A stretch of DNA of 6,632 bases from CAZISM01 sp964541895 (GTDB lineage Bacteria; Zhuqueibacterota; Zhuqueibacteria; Residuimicrobiales; Residuimicrobiaceae), in NCBI GenBank assembly GCA_964541895.1, contig CAZISM010000211.1, positions 1 to 6,632 of the forward strand, read 5' to 3'. This document shows positions 1 to 6,556 of the stretch, piece after piece; position 1 is the stretch's first letter, and every line of letters starts with the position of its first letter. Position numbers and translations under genes: made by a program. The notes below the pieces were generated by a model that was not told where the DNA came from, ran no database searches, and worked only from the letters and a program-made list of their open reading frames with translations.

Positions 1-55
1 CGCCTGCGCTCGCAATGACAGGAGACAACATTCCCCGCCTTTGCTCGCAATGACA
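1..55. repeat. Two tandem copies of a GCTCGCAATGACA-type intergenic repeat
   Basis: Two 20-nt units lie at 1-20 and 36-55, with 18 of 20 bases identical; both read CGCCT, two variable bases, then GCTCGCAATGACA. The reverse complement contains TGTCATTGCGAGC. From general knowledge, repeats beginning GTCATTGCGAGC are dispersed between genes in many unrelated bacterial genomes. The window starts inside or at the edge of the first unit, so the array may continue upstream. No gene is seen in this stretch. A function is not evident. Confidence 0.6.
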
Positions 56-150
56 AAAAGCACACCCTGTCTTTTCTCCTTGCTTCTCTGCATATTTTTC
101 AATAATTTTTGCAACTTGGAGGAATATGATTTTCGTACCAGACCCAAAGG

Positions 151-1659
151 ATGTACCCTGCAATGGAAAAGAAATTACGCCTGATCGTTTTAAGCGCCGT
201 TCTTTTACTCAGTTCCGAATCGTTCCGCTGCGCCCACCGCGCCAACCTCGCCGCTGAACTGGACAACGTCAGCCGCTTCCGCCAGGAGATGGAATCGGTT
301 TTCAGCGACCCCTCGTTCAGCAACGCCCACTGGGGCGTGGCCATCCAGTCCCTGAAAACCGGCGAGTTTTTCTACCTGCGCAATGAGAACAAAGAATTTA
401 TGCCGGCTTCCAACATGAAGCTTTTTACCACTTCCACCGCCCTCTATAACCTGGGCCCGGAGTACCGCTTTGTCACCCGCGTCTACACCAACGGCCTGGT
501 CCGGCCCGACGGCGTGCTCGAAGGCGACCTCATCGTCGCCGGCTGCGGCGATCCCTCCCTGAGCGGCCGCTTTAACGGCGGCCTCATCACCCAGGTGTTC
601 GAAAACTGGGCCGACAGCCTCATGGCCAAAGGCATCAAAACCATCAGCGGCCGCATCATCGGCGACGATGACTATTTCGGCGACGAACATCTCGGCAACG
701 GCTGGTCCTGGGATTACCTCAACGACTATTACGCCGCCCAGATCAGCGCCCTGTCGCTCAATGACAACTGCATCGATATCCTCACCCTGCCGGGCGATTC
801 CATGAACGCCCCGGCCACGATCCGGCTCGAACCGGATACGCGCTATGTCGCCATCGTCAATCAGGTCGTGACCGGCCGCCGCACCCGGCTCAGCTTTGAC
901 CGCCAGCCCGGCAGCAACCAGATCGTCTGCCGCGGCACCATCGGCATCCGCGACCGCAAACGCCGCGACTGGGTGACCATCGAAAACCCGACCCTCTATG
1001 CCGTGACCGTGCTGCGCGAAACGCTGCAACGCCGCGGCATCGTTGTCAAAGGCGCCGCCACCGACATCGACGACCTGGAAGGTTTTTCCTATGCACCGCT
1101 GGATATCTATACCCTCTGCAGCCATACGTCGCCCACTCTGTTAGAGATCATAACCGTCGTCAACAAAGAGAGCCAGAACCTCTATGCCGAACTGCTCTTC
1201 CGCATCAACGGCAAGGAAATGGCGCACGAGGGCACGGCCGAAAAAGCCGAAGAAGCGGAAAAAGAATTTTTCGGCGCCATGGGCATCGATCCCATGCATC
1301 TCACGCTGGCGGACGGCTCCGGCCTGTCCCGCCTCAACCTGATCACGCCCATGAGCATGGTGAAACTGCTGTCGTTCATGAAACGCCATCCCCGCGGCGA
1401 AGCGCTCTATCAGACGCTGCCCATCGCCGGCGTGGACGGCACCCTGAAAGGCCGCATGAACCGCACCCTGGCCGACGGCAACGTCCGCGCCAAAACCGGC
1501 ATGGTCAACAAAGTGCGCGCCCTCTCCGGCTATGCCACCACCAAAGACGGCGAAGAGCTGGTCTTTTCCATGATCGTCAACTTTTACGGCGGACCGACCG
1601 GCATGGCCAACCAAATCCAGGACCAGGTATGTGAGCGCATGGTGAATTTCACGAGGTAA
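151..1659 (+). CDS. dacB: D-alanyl-D-alanine carboxypeptidase/endopeptidase, PBP4 family (peptidase S13)
   Basis: This 502-residue protein is predicted to trim peptidoglycan in the periplasm, removing the terminal D-Ala of pentapeptides and/or cutting D-Ala-mDAP cross-links. All three penicillin-binding signatures are present: SNMK at residues 87-90 (nucleophile Ser87, Lys90), SQN at 341-343 and KTG at 448-450. The stretch DGSGLSRLNLITP (388-400) is also typical of S13 enzymes. The large insertion between the first two motifs (about 91-340) is characteristic of PBP4; the length is close to the 477 residues of E. coli DacB. The N-terminus is a signal peptide or uncleaved anchor: basic KKLR, then a hydrophobic run to about residue 21. 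ATG 151 is the first start after an in-frame stop at 127-129. ATG 163 (residue 5, MEKKLR) is an equally credible start, since AAGGA at 147-151 sits 11 nt before it. The stop is 6 nt before the cyclase start, so the two are probably cotranscribed. Confidence 0.93.
   Translation: MYPAMEKKLRLIVLSAVLLLSSESFRCAHRANLAAELDNVSRFRQEMESVFSDPSFSNAHWGVAIQSLKTGEFFYLRNENKEFMPASNMKLFTTSTALYNLGPEYRFVTRVYTNGLVRPDGVLEGDLIVAGCGDPSLSGRFNGGLITQVFENWADSLMAKGIKTISGRIIGDDDYFGDEHLGNGWSWDYLNDYYAAQISALSLNDNCIDILTLPGDSMNAPATIRLEPDTRYVAIVNQVVTGRRTRLSFDRQPGSNQIVCRGTIGIRDRKRRDWVTIENPTLYAVTVLRETLQRRGIVVKGAATDIDDLEGFSYAPLDIYTLCSHTSPTLLEIITVVNKESQNLYAELLFRINGKEMAHEGTAEKAEEAEKEFFGAMGIDPMHLTLADGSGLSRLNLITPMSMVKLLSFMKRHPRGEALYQTLPIAGVDGTLKGRMNRTLADGNVRAKTGMVNKVRALSGYATTKDGEELVFSMIVNFYGGPTGMANQIQDQVCERMVNFTR
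1653..1656 (+). promoter_or_regulatory. Ribosome binding site supporting the TTG start of the cyclase
   Basis: GAGG lies inside the last two codons of dacB and is 9 nt upstream of TTG 1666. It favours that TTG over ATG 1696, which has no purine-rich sequence at a suitable distance. Because the site is covered by ribosomes finishing dacB, translation of the two genes may be coupled; that part is inference. Confidence 0.45.
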
Positions 1660-1665
1660 GCCATT

Positions 1666-3123
1666 TTGCAATCATCCGGCCGACATCACACTTTGATGGC
1701 CATCACGCGACGCTTTTCATCGCTGCCCATCCGGATCAAGCTGATCGTTCTCATCGGTTCGCTGTTCATTGTTCTTACCTTTGTGCTGAGTCTGATTATC
1801 CTGAAACAGGGTAACCGCATCATCAACGAACGGCTGGCCGAAACCTGCACCATATCGCTGCAGCACGTGTCGCAGGCCATCAAGAACGACCTGCTGCTCT
1901 ATTACGGCGCCGGCAACGATCTCAACAGCCGCTCCCTGCACGTCGGCCATGTGCGCGAAGCGATCCTCAGCGTCTATCAGCAAAAGATCGCCGGCCTCGC
2001 CTATGCCGCGGTGTTTGACCGCTCCGGCGTGATCATCGCCCACACCCAGGCGGATCTGCTCAACAAAAAGATTTCCCTGGCTGACAGCACGCTGTTCAGC
2101 GAACTGACCAGCACGCTGGTGCGACAGCGCGGCGGCACCATCGAATACATTCACCCGCTGTTCACCCGGCACGAAGAAGCCGGCGACCGCATGATTTTTC
2201 TCGGCGACACCGTGCTGGGCTTTAACCGCTCGGTGATTCAGCAGCCGATCCATCAGGCCACCACGGTGATCATCACCACCACGGCGTTCATCATTATCAT
2301 CGCCGTGGTCGTGCTCTCTTTTATCGCCCGGCGTATGACCATACAGATCGACGATCTCTCCGCCGGCGTGCAGCGCATCGCCCAGGGCGACCTGCAGACG
2401 CCCATCGTGGTGTCGGCCAGCGACGAACTGGGCCGGCTGGCGCACGAGTTCAACGCCATGATCGGCCATCTGCGCGAAAAGCTGCACATGCAGAAATTCG
2501 TTTCCAAACTGACCGTGCAGATGATCCGCCGCCGCTCCGGCACCGACCTGCCGCCGCAGGGCGAAAAGCGCGAGATCACGGTCCTGTTTTCCGATATAAG
2601 GAATTTTTCCGCCATGACCGAACAGCTGGGCGCCGAAGAGGTCGTGAAACTCCTCAACATCTATCTCGACCTGCAGGCCCGCCTGGTGGAAAAACACAAC
2701 GGCATCGTCGACAAGTTCATCGGCGATCAGGTGATGGCGCTGTTTATCGGCGACGATCAGGCCGATCGGGCGGTGAACGCCAGCGTGGACATACAGCGCT
2801 CCATCCGCGATCTCAACCGGTCGCGACAGCGCCGCGGCGAACTCGGGCTTTCGGTCGGCTGCGGCCTGCACATCGGCTATGCTATTCTGGGTCACATGGG
2901 ATCACAAAGCCGGCTGGATTATACCGTGATCGGTGACGTCGTCAATCTTGCCTCCCGGTTATGCAGCATTGCCAAACCCGGCCAGATCATCGCGCCGGTC
3001 GAGCTTTTACAACGATGGCAAGGCGATTTTCACTGGCATCGACTGGATGCGGTCCAGGTCAAAGGCCGCGTGCAACCGGTCCAGGTGCTTGAAGTGCACT
3101 ATGATCAAACGGTCCAACACTAG
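1666..3123 (+). CDS. Membrane-bound class III adenylate cyclase with periplasmic sensor and HAMP domain
   Basis: This 485-residue receptor-type cyclase is predicted to make cAMP in the cytoplasm in response to a periplasmic signal. In order it has a short cytoplasmic start, TM1 (about 25-46), a periplasmic domain of about 150 residues with Cache/PAS-like features (for example AAVFDRSGVIIAHT, 114-127), TM2 (about 200-221), a HAMP linker (about 221-273) and a C-terminal cyclase domain (about 296-485). The expected catalytic residues are all visible: metal-binding Asp310 (FSDIRNF) and Asp354 (KFIGDQV), base-selecting Lys350 and Asp418 (LDYTVIGD), and transition-state Asn427 and Arg431 (VNLASRL). 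The Lys/Asp pair predicts ATP rather than GTP as substrate. TTG 1666 has a good ribosome site. ATG 1696 (residue 11) is the alternative and would lose nothing of the domains. The gene lies 6 nt after dacB and 23 nt before the barrel-TPR gene. The ligand cannot be told from the sequence. Confidence 0.92.
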   Translation: MQSSGRHHTLMAITRRFSSLPIRIKLIVLIGSLFIVLTFVLSLIILKQGNRIINERLAETCTISLQHVSQAIKNDLLLYYGAGNDLNSRSLHVGHVREAILSVYQQKIAGLAYAAVFDRSGVIIAHTQADLLNKKISLADSTLFSELTSTLVRQRGGTIEYIHPLFTRHEEAGDRMIFLGDTVLGFNRSVIQQPIHQATTVIITTTAFIIIIAVVVLSFIARRMTIQIDDLSAGVQRIAQGDLQTPIVVSASDELGRLAHEFNAMIGHLREKLHMQKFVSKLTVQMIRRRSGTDLPPQGEKREITVLFSDIRNFSAMTEQLGAEEVVKLLNIYLDLQARLVEKHNGIVDKFIGDQVMALFIGDDQADRAVNASVDIQRSIRDLNRSRQRRGELGLSVGCGLHIGYAILGHMGSQSRLDYTVIGDVVNLASRLCSIAKPGQIIAPVELLQRWQGDFHWHRLDAVQVKGRVQPVQVLEVHYDQTVQH

Positions 3124-3146
3124 CACGACAACCAGGTACGGCACGA

Positions 3147-5378
3147 ATGAGCGTAATCGGGCGCTGCGTTGCGTTGATTGCAGTTTTATTTCTATGTCAT
3201 AACGGCGCGGCACAAATCGGCACTGCGGGAATGGACGCCAAATCCGTCGGCTACGGCGGTTCGTCCGTGATTGGCGTCAGGGAACCGTACAGCCTGACCT
3301 GGAACCCGTCAGCTCTCGGCCTCATCCGGGAAACCATCGCCTCGTTTGCGTTTCGCATCCCCTACGAATTCAACCATGCCGGCGCCGTCTATTTTCATCC
3401 CCAGGCCGGCACCATAGCCGCACAGCTGAGCCGCTTTTCCTCCGGACAAGCCACCACCGTCGGCTGGGCGCGAACCTGGCCCGCGCACCTGACCACCGGC
3501 GCCGCGCTGCAGCAGCAACAGCTTTCCTCTTTCACGGCGACCACACTTTCGTTCGGAGTGCTGTATACACCGCCGCCGGCCCGCATCGCCGCCGCCAAAA
3601 CAGCGCCCTGGTATCAGCGGCTCTGGCACGGCCTGACCATGACCGCGGCCATTCAAAACATTCCCCTGGACAATTCCGCCAATCAGCCGGTGCTGCGACT
3701 GGCCGGCAGTTATTCGCTGCCGTGGCTCGGCAGCCGCATCATCTATGGCTTTCATCAGAGCGAACGGACCGAGTTCCATCAACTGGCGCTGTCCATGCAG
3801 CCGCTGCGCGCTCTGCAGGTTTTTGCCGGCATGCCGGATTTCGCGCCGGAAGAGATCGCCGCCGGACTGGAATGGCAGTGGCAGAATCTGATTCTTTCCG
3901 GCGCCTACCGCTTTGAAAGCAAACAGCTCTGGCTCACCACCTCGTTTCGTCTGGGGCTTTCCAGCCGCGACCAGTCCGCCAAAGCCATGGAGCAGGCCCG
4001 AACCCTGATGGCACAGGGCGACAAGCGCAAGGCCTATCGCTACGGCCGCCTCGCTTTGGCTTATGACGAAGAAAACGAACAGGCGCGCGCGATGATGGAA
4101 CATCTCGTCGGCAGCGTGCTCAACAGCGATGTGATCATTGATTCCATGCTCACCATGGCCAACGGGTTCGCCGCCAAGCGCTGGTTCCTGTCCGCCGCGG
4201 CCCAGTACCACCGCGTTCTCAAACTGGATCCGGAAAACAAACGCGCCCTCGAGGCCATGGCGCTGATCAAAGCGCAGGTGGATCAGCACATCGATCGCTG
4301 GCACCAGCTCGGCCTGCAATATGTCCAACAGGGCGAACTGGCCACGGCGCGCGAAGTGTTCGACGCCATTCTGCTGGTGCGGCCCGATCACCTGCTGTCG
4401 CAAGTCGAGCGGGATAAAATCAACCAGACCTTTAACAAGCAGGCGGAAGAATTTTATTATAAAGGCCTGGGATACTATAGCCAGAAGAACTGGGAGCCGG
4501 CGGAGCAAGCGTTCAAACAGGCGCTGGAATTGCGGCCGGACTGGACCGAAGCGCAGTCCTACCTCTGGCATATCCAACAGCAGAAAAATCTGGCCGAGGA
4601 AGAGCTGGAACGGTTGTGGAAGGAAGCGGAGACGCTGAAGGCCAAGGGCAACTGGCTGGCAGCCCGGCGGGCCTACAAAGCCATTCTGGATAAGGATCCC
4701 AACCACAGCGGCGCCAAAGCCGGCGCGGACGAAGCGCAGGCGCACCTCACCGTGTATGTGAGCCAGGTTTACACCAGGGCGGAAACGCTCTATCGCAACG
4801 GCGATACGGAAAACGCGCGACGCCTTTTTACCCAGGTGCTCGAGATCAACCCGGCGCATGCGGGCGCGCGCCGCTATATGGAAGCCATCAACACCTCGCT
4901 GTCGCTGCCGCTGCAGCGGCTGTGGGAACGGGCCCGCGCCTATGCCAATGCCAATGACTGGACGAACTGTCTGCAGAGCGTGGACTCGCTCCTGCAGGCC
5001 CGGCCGCAAATGGCGGAAGCGCAGCAGCTGCGACGCCGCGTATTCAGCGCTCTCACCGCCGATCAGCTGATGGACCTGGCGCGAACAAGTTATCTGCAGT
5101 CGCAATTCGGTGAAGCGTCCGCGCTGGCCATGGAAGCGCTGAAAAAGAATCCGAACCATGCGGCGGCGCAGAATCTCTACAGCCAGTCGCAAAAGCGCAT
5201 CGCCGCGCAGGTGGACGAGTGGTACAACAGGGGCATCAAACTGTATACGGAAGAAAAATACCGCTCCGCCATTGTCGAGTGGGACAAGGTCCTGGCCGTC
5301 AATCCCGACCACGAAGGCGCCAAAGACTATAAACGCCGCGCCCAGGAGCGCCTCGACGCCCTCAACCGCCTGCCATGA
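3147..5378 (+). CDS. Outer-membrane PorV/PorQ-like beta-barrel fused to a TPR domain
   Basis: This 743-residue protein has a signal peptide (about 1-22, hydrophobic core VALIAVLFLC, likely cut after GAA). A PorV/PorQ- or FadL-like barrel region follows (about 24-272). Its opening, with GTAGMDAKSVGYGGSSV (25-41) and WNPSALG (52-58), is typical of that family, and alternating-hydrophobic strands end in LWLTTSFRLGL. The rest (about 276-743) is helical, with about nine TPR-like units beginning near 276, 333, 381, 431, 488, 538, 588, 639 and 688. Most close with a DPENK-, RPDH- or NPDH-like turn. The units recur about every 50 residues rather than 34, implying an extra helix between TPR pairs. The likely role is an outer-membrane-anchored scaffold facing the periplasm; the cargo or partner is unknown. 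ATG 3147 has AGGT at 3134-3137 upstream. The gene follows the cyclase by 23 nt. The N-terminal family call is by pattern, so the exact family is less certain than the architecture. Confidence 0.82.
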   Translation: MSVIGRCVALIAVLFLCHNGAAQIGTAGMDAKSVGYGGSSVIGVREPYSLTWNPSALGLIRETIASFAFRIPYEFNHAGAVYFHPQAGTIAAQLSRFSSGQATTVGWARTWPAHLTTGAALQQQQLSSFTATTLSFGVLYTPPPARIAAAKTAPWYQRLWHGLTMTAAIQNIPLDNSANQPVLRLAGSYSLPWLGSRIIYGFHQSERTEFHQLALSMQPLRALQVFAGMPDFAPEEIAAGLEWQWQNLILSGAYRFESKQLWLTTSFRLGLSSRDQSAKAMEQARTLMAQGDKRKAYRYGRLALAYDEENEQARAMMEHLVGSVLNSDVIIDSMLTMANGFAAKRWFLSAAAQYHRVLKLDPENKRALEAMALIKAQVDQHIDRWHQLGLQYVQQGELATAREVFDAILLVRPDHLLSQVERDKINQTFNKQAEEFYYKGLGYYSQKNWEPAEQAFKQALELRPDWTEAQSYLWHIQQQKNLAEEELERLWKEAETLKAKGNWLAARRAYKAILDKDPNHSGAKAGADEAQAHLTVYVSQVYTRAETLYRNGDTENARRLFTQVLEINPAHAGARRYMEAINTSLSLPLQRLWERARAYANANDWTNCLQSVDSLLQARPQMAEAQQLRRRVFSALTADQLMDLARTSYLQSQFGEASALAMEALKKNPNHAAAQNLYSQSQKRIAAQVDEWYNRGIKLYTEEKYRSAIVEWDKVLAVNPDHEGAKDYKRRAQERLDALNRLP

Positions 5379-5384
5379 ATTGCC
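5376..5384 (+). repeat. Left copy of a 9-bp direct repeat flanking the intergenic insert
   Basis: TGAATTGCC here includes the TGA stop of the TPR gene. The same nine bases recur at 5591-5599, just before the next gene, and both copies are followed by an A-rich run. The segment between them is 206 nt (5385-5590) and carries the palindromic repeat. This looks like a target-site duplication, but no clear terminal inverted repeats are seen. Confidence 0.45.
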
Positions 5385-5388
5385 TAAA

Positions 5389-5407
5389 AGGATCGCGAAG
5401 CGATTTT
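5389..5407 (+). terminator. Weak candidate intrinsic terminator after the TPR gene
   Basis: ATCGC-GAA-GCGAT (5392-5404) can fold into a 5-bp hairpin, extended by two G-T pairs and one A-T pair. It is preceded by AAAA and followed by only TTT. The stem is short and the T tract poor, so it may only be incidental structure next to the repeat. Confidence 0.25.
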
Positions 5408-5524
5408 GGATCGCGGAGCTCCAGCTCCGCGAGGGCAGAGTAGTGCGGTCTGGCATATCCGCGCGACGTACCAGAAGGGCGGACCTGGAGGTCCGCCCTC
5501 CAGAGGATTAGGAGCTCTAGCTCC
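5404..5524. repeat. Structured palindromic intergenic repeat, copy 1
   Basis: The element has a 32-nt left block (5404-5435), a 10-nt variable spacer (5436-5445) and a right block from 5446. It recurs at 6541-6632 in the same orientation. It holds three near-perfect palindromes. The first is 5411-5432, with a 10-bp stem TCGCGGAGCT/AGCTCCGCGA and loop CC. The second is 5476-5499, with an 11-bp stem AGGGCGGACCT/AGGTCCGCCCT and loop GG. The third is 5511-5524, with stem GGAGCT/AGCTCC and loop CT. TCTGG (5449-5453) and CCAGA (5471-5475) could pair around the middle, and GAGGG (5431-5435) could pair with CCCTC (5496-5500). It is REP/BIME-like in style. The right boundary is uncertain because copy 2 is cut by the window end. 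No protein-coding gene is credible in this gap. Confidence 0.85.
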
Positions 5525-5590
5525 GCTTCGCCGTCTATAACGACGCCCGATTTTTGCCACGGCAGCAATGCCCATATTAACCAACTGGAT

Positions 5591-5599
5591 TGAATTGCC
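5591..5599 (+). repeat. Right copy of the 9-bp direct repeat flanking the intergenic insert
   Basis: TGAATTGCC, identical to 5376-5384, ends 6 nt before the ATG of the NusG_II gene. Between the palindromic repeat and this site, positions 5525-5590 show no gene or obvious signal. Confidence 0.45.
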
Positions 5600-5605
5600 A
5601 AAAAA

Positions 5606-5989
5606 ATGTCTACCCTTTACCACATGGTCACTAGAGCAGACAAACTCCTTTTCAGCCTGTTGCTGTTGCTCACCCTGCTCTCTTTTTTCCTCTCGCGAAT
5701 TTTTCGCAGCCAGGGCGAAATCGCCCTGGTGCAATCACGGGGCGTCGAATACGCCAAATTATATCTCAATGAACCGGGCCAATACGACATCCCCGGCAGG
5801 CTCGGCCTTTCGCATATTGTGGTCGAAAACCATCGTATCTATTTTCAATCATCCCCGTGTCCGGACAAACTCTGCGTCCACAGCGGCGCCGCCCGCCTGC
5901 AGGGCGACGTCCTCGTCTGCGTGCCCAATCAGGTGGTCATCCGCATCCCCGGCGACACGGACAAGAACCTTGATCTGATTACCTACTGA
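5606..5989 (+). CDS. NusG domain II-containing membrane-anchored protein
   Basis: This 127-residue protein has one N-terminal transmembrane segment (about 13-33) and then a small beta-rich domain. It carries the hallmark of the NusG_II (DUF1312-type) family: SPCPDKLCVHSG (83-94) with Cys85 and Cys90, and VPNQVVIRI (106-114). A third cysteine is Cys105. Despite the name it lacks the NusG NGN and KOW regions, so it is not a transcription elongation factor. The domain probably sits outside the cytoplasmic membrane. Family members commonly precede a Gx-transporter gene, as here with a 1-nt gap, and often occur near ApbE or Rnf-type redox genes, which are not in this window. The exact function is not established. 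ATG 5606 is first in frame after the A-rich run; ATG 5624 (residue 7) is an alternative, and neither has a clear ribosome site. Confidence 0.88.
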   Translation: MSTLYHMVTRADKLLFSLLLLLTLLSFFLSRIFRSQGEIALVQSRGVEYAKLYLNEPGQYDIPGRLGLSHIVVENHRIYFQSSPCPDKLCVHSGAARLQGDVLVCVPNQVVIRIPGDTDKNLDLITY

Positions 5990-5990
5990 C

Positions 5991-6509
5991 ATGACACGCC
6001 GCCCGACCGCATATTGGCTCTATATGGGACTGCTCATCGCCGCAGGGCTCTTGCTTTTTCTGTTTGAATCCCTGATCCCGCGGCCGCTGCCCTGGTTCAA
6101 GCCCGGACTGGCCAACCTCCTCACGGTGCTGGCCCTGTACCGCTTTGACAGCCGCAGCGCCATCATCGTAACCCTGGGACGCATCCTGCTGGCCGCGTTG
6201 ATCCTGGGGACCCTGTTTTCGCCCATGTTCTGGCTCTCCATCAGCGCCGGCTGCAGCGCGGCGATGGTCATGGCCGTGCTGTACAGGGCGGGGAAGAGGC
6301 TGTTCAGTCCCATCGGCATCAGCCTGGCCGGCGCAGTGGCGCACAATGTCACGCAGCTGCTCATGGCCTGGCTGCTAATCGTCGGTGATGCGCACATTTT
6401 TTTATTGCTGCCGCTGCTGCTGTTGCCGGCGCTGTTCACCGGCCCGCTCGTCGGCGTGGTCGCCGTCCTCATCCTCCGCCGCTGGCCGGAAGAGTCGTTG
6501 CCAGGATAG
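5991..6509 (+). CDS. Gx transporter family protein (heptaprenyl diphosphate synthase component I-like)
   Basis: This 172-residue, very hydrophobic protein has about five or six membrane helices (roughly 9-30, 38-51, 55-78, 79-97, 108-131 and 135-164). The family pattern PxPWFKPGLAN (32-42) follows the first helix, and GRILLAALILGT (63-74) matches the conserved second part. The fold resembles the substrate-binding S subunits of ECF transporters. The family is also annotated as heptaprenyl diphosphate synthase component I, a name from the Bacillus literature that may not describe the activity here. The start lies 1 nt after the NusG_II stop, so translation is probably coupled, and the two products may act together at the membrane. 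No polyprenyl synthase or ECF ATPase is in view. The substrate is unknown. Confidence 0.88.
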   Translation: MTRRPTAYWLYMGLLIAAGLLLFLFESLIPRPLPWFKPGLANLLTVLALYRFDSRSAIIVTLGRILLAALILGTLFSPMFWLSISAGCSAAMVMAVLYRAGKRLFSPIGISLAGAVAHNVTQLLMAWLLIVGDAHIFLLLPLLLLPALFTGPLVGVVAVLILRRWPEESLPG

Positions 6510-6523
6510 AGTAAGAAGTTTTT

Positions 6524-6556
6524 GCTCCGCCCTCCATTTTTTTTGGAGCGCGGAGC
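6524..6556 (+). other. Inverted repeat with a T7 loop downstream of the Gx gene
   Basis: GCTCCGC C CTCCA at 6524-6536 pairs with TGGAG C GCGGAGC at 6544-6556, giving 12 base pairs and one C-C mismatch around a loop of seven T. It starts 14 nt after the Gx stop. Unlike an intrinsic terminator the T run is in the loop, so termination is doubtful. Its 3' arm overlaps the first palindrome of repeat copy 2, so the two folds exclude each other. Confidence 0.5.

Noticed and set aside
80..106. Possible promoter upstream of dacB (TTGCTT at 80-85, AATAAT at 101-106)
   Set aside because: The region is AT-rich and well placed, but both hexamers are poor matches and the spacer is only 15 nt; the organism's promoter consensus is unknown.
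126..257. 43-codon frame starting at ATG 126 just after a strong GGAGGA (118-123), overlapping the start of dacB
   Set aside because: The spacing from GGAGGA to the ATG is only 2 nt, the peptide is mostly the out-of-frame reading of dacB, and it ends in a proline/arginine-rich tail with no recognisable feature. A leader peptide cannot be excluded but is unsupported.
1717..2895. Long open frame on the - strand opposite the cyclase
   Set aside because: It is rich in His, Ala, Gly and Val runs typical of antisense translation; the + strand has intact cyclase catalytic motifs.
3309..5456. Very long open frame on the - strand opposite the TPR gene
   Set aside because: It is the kind of antisense frame expected in GC-rich genes, has no coherent domain, and opposes a clearly coding + strand gene with signal peptide and TPR motifs.
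5362..5734. Small - strand frames running through repeat copy 1
   Set aside because: They read through palindromes (Gly/Pro- and Leu/Glu-rich peptides) and overlap neighbouring genes; no ribosome site or family match is apparent.
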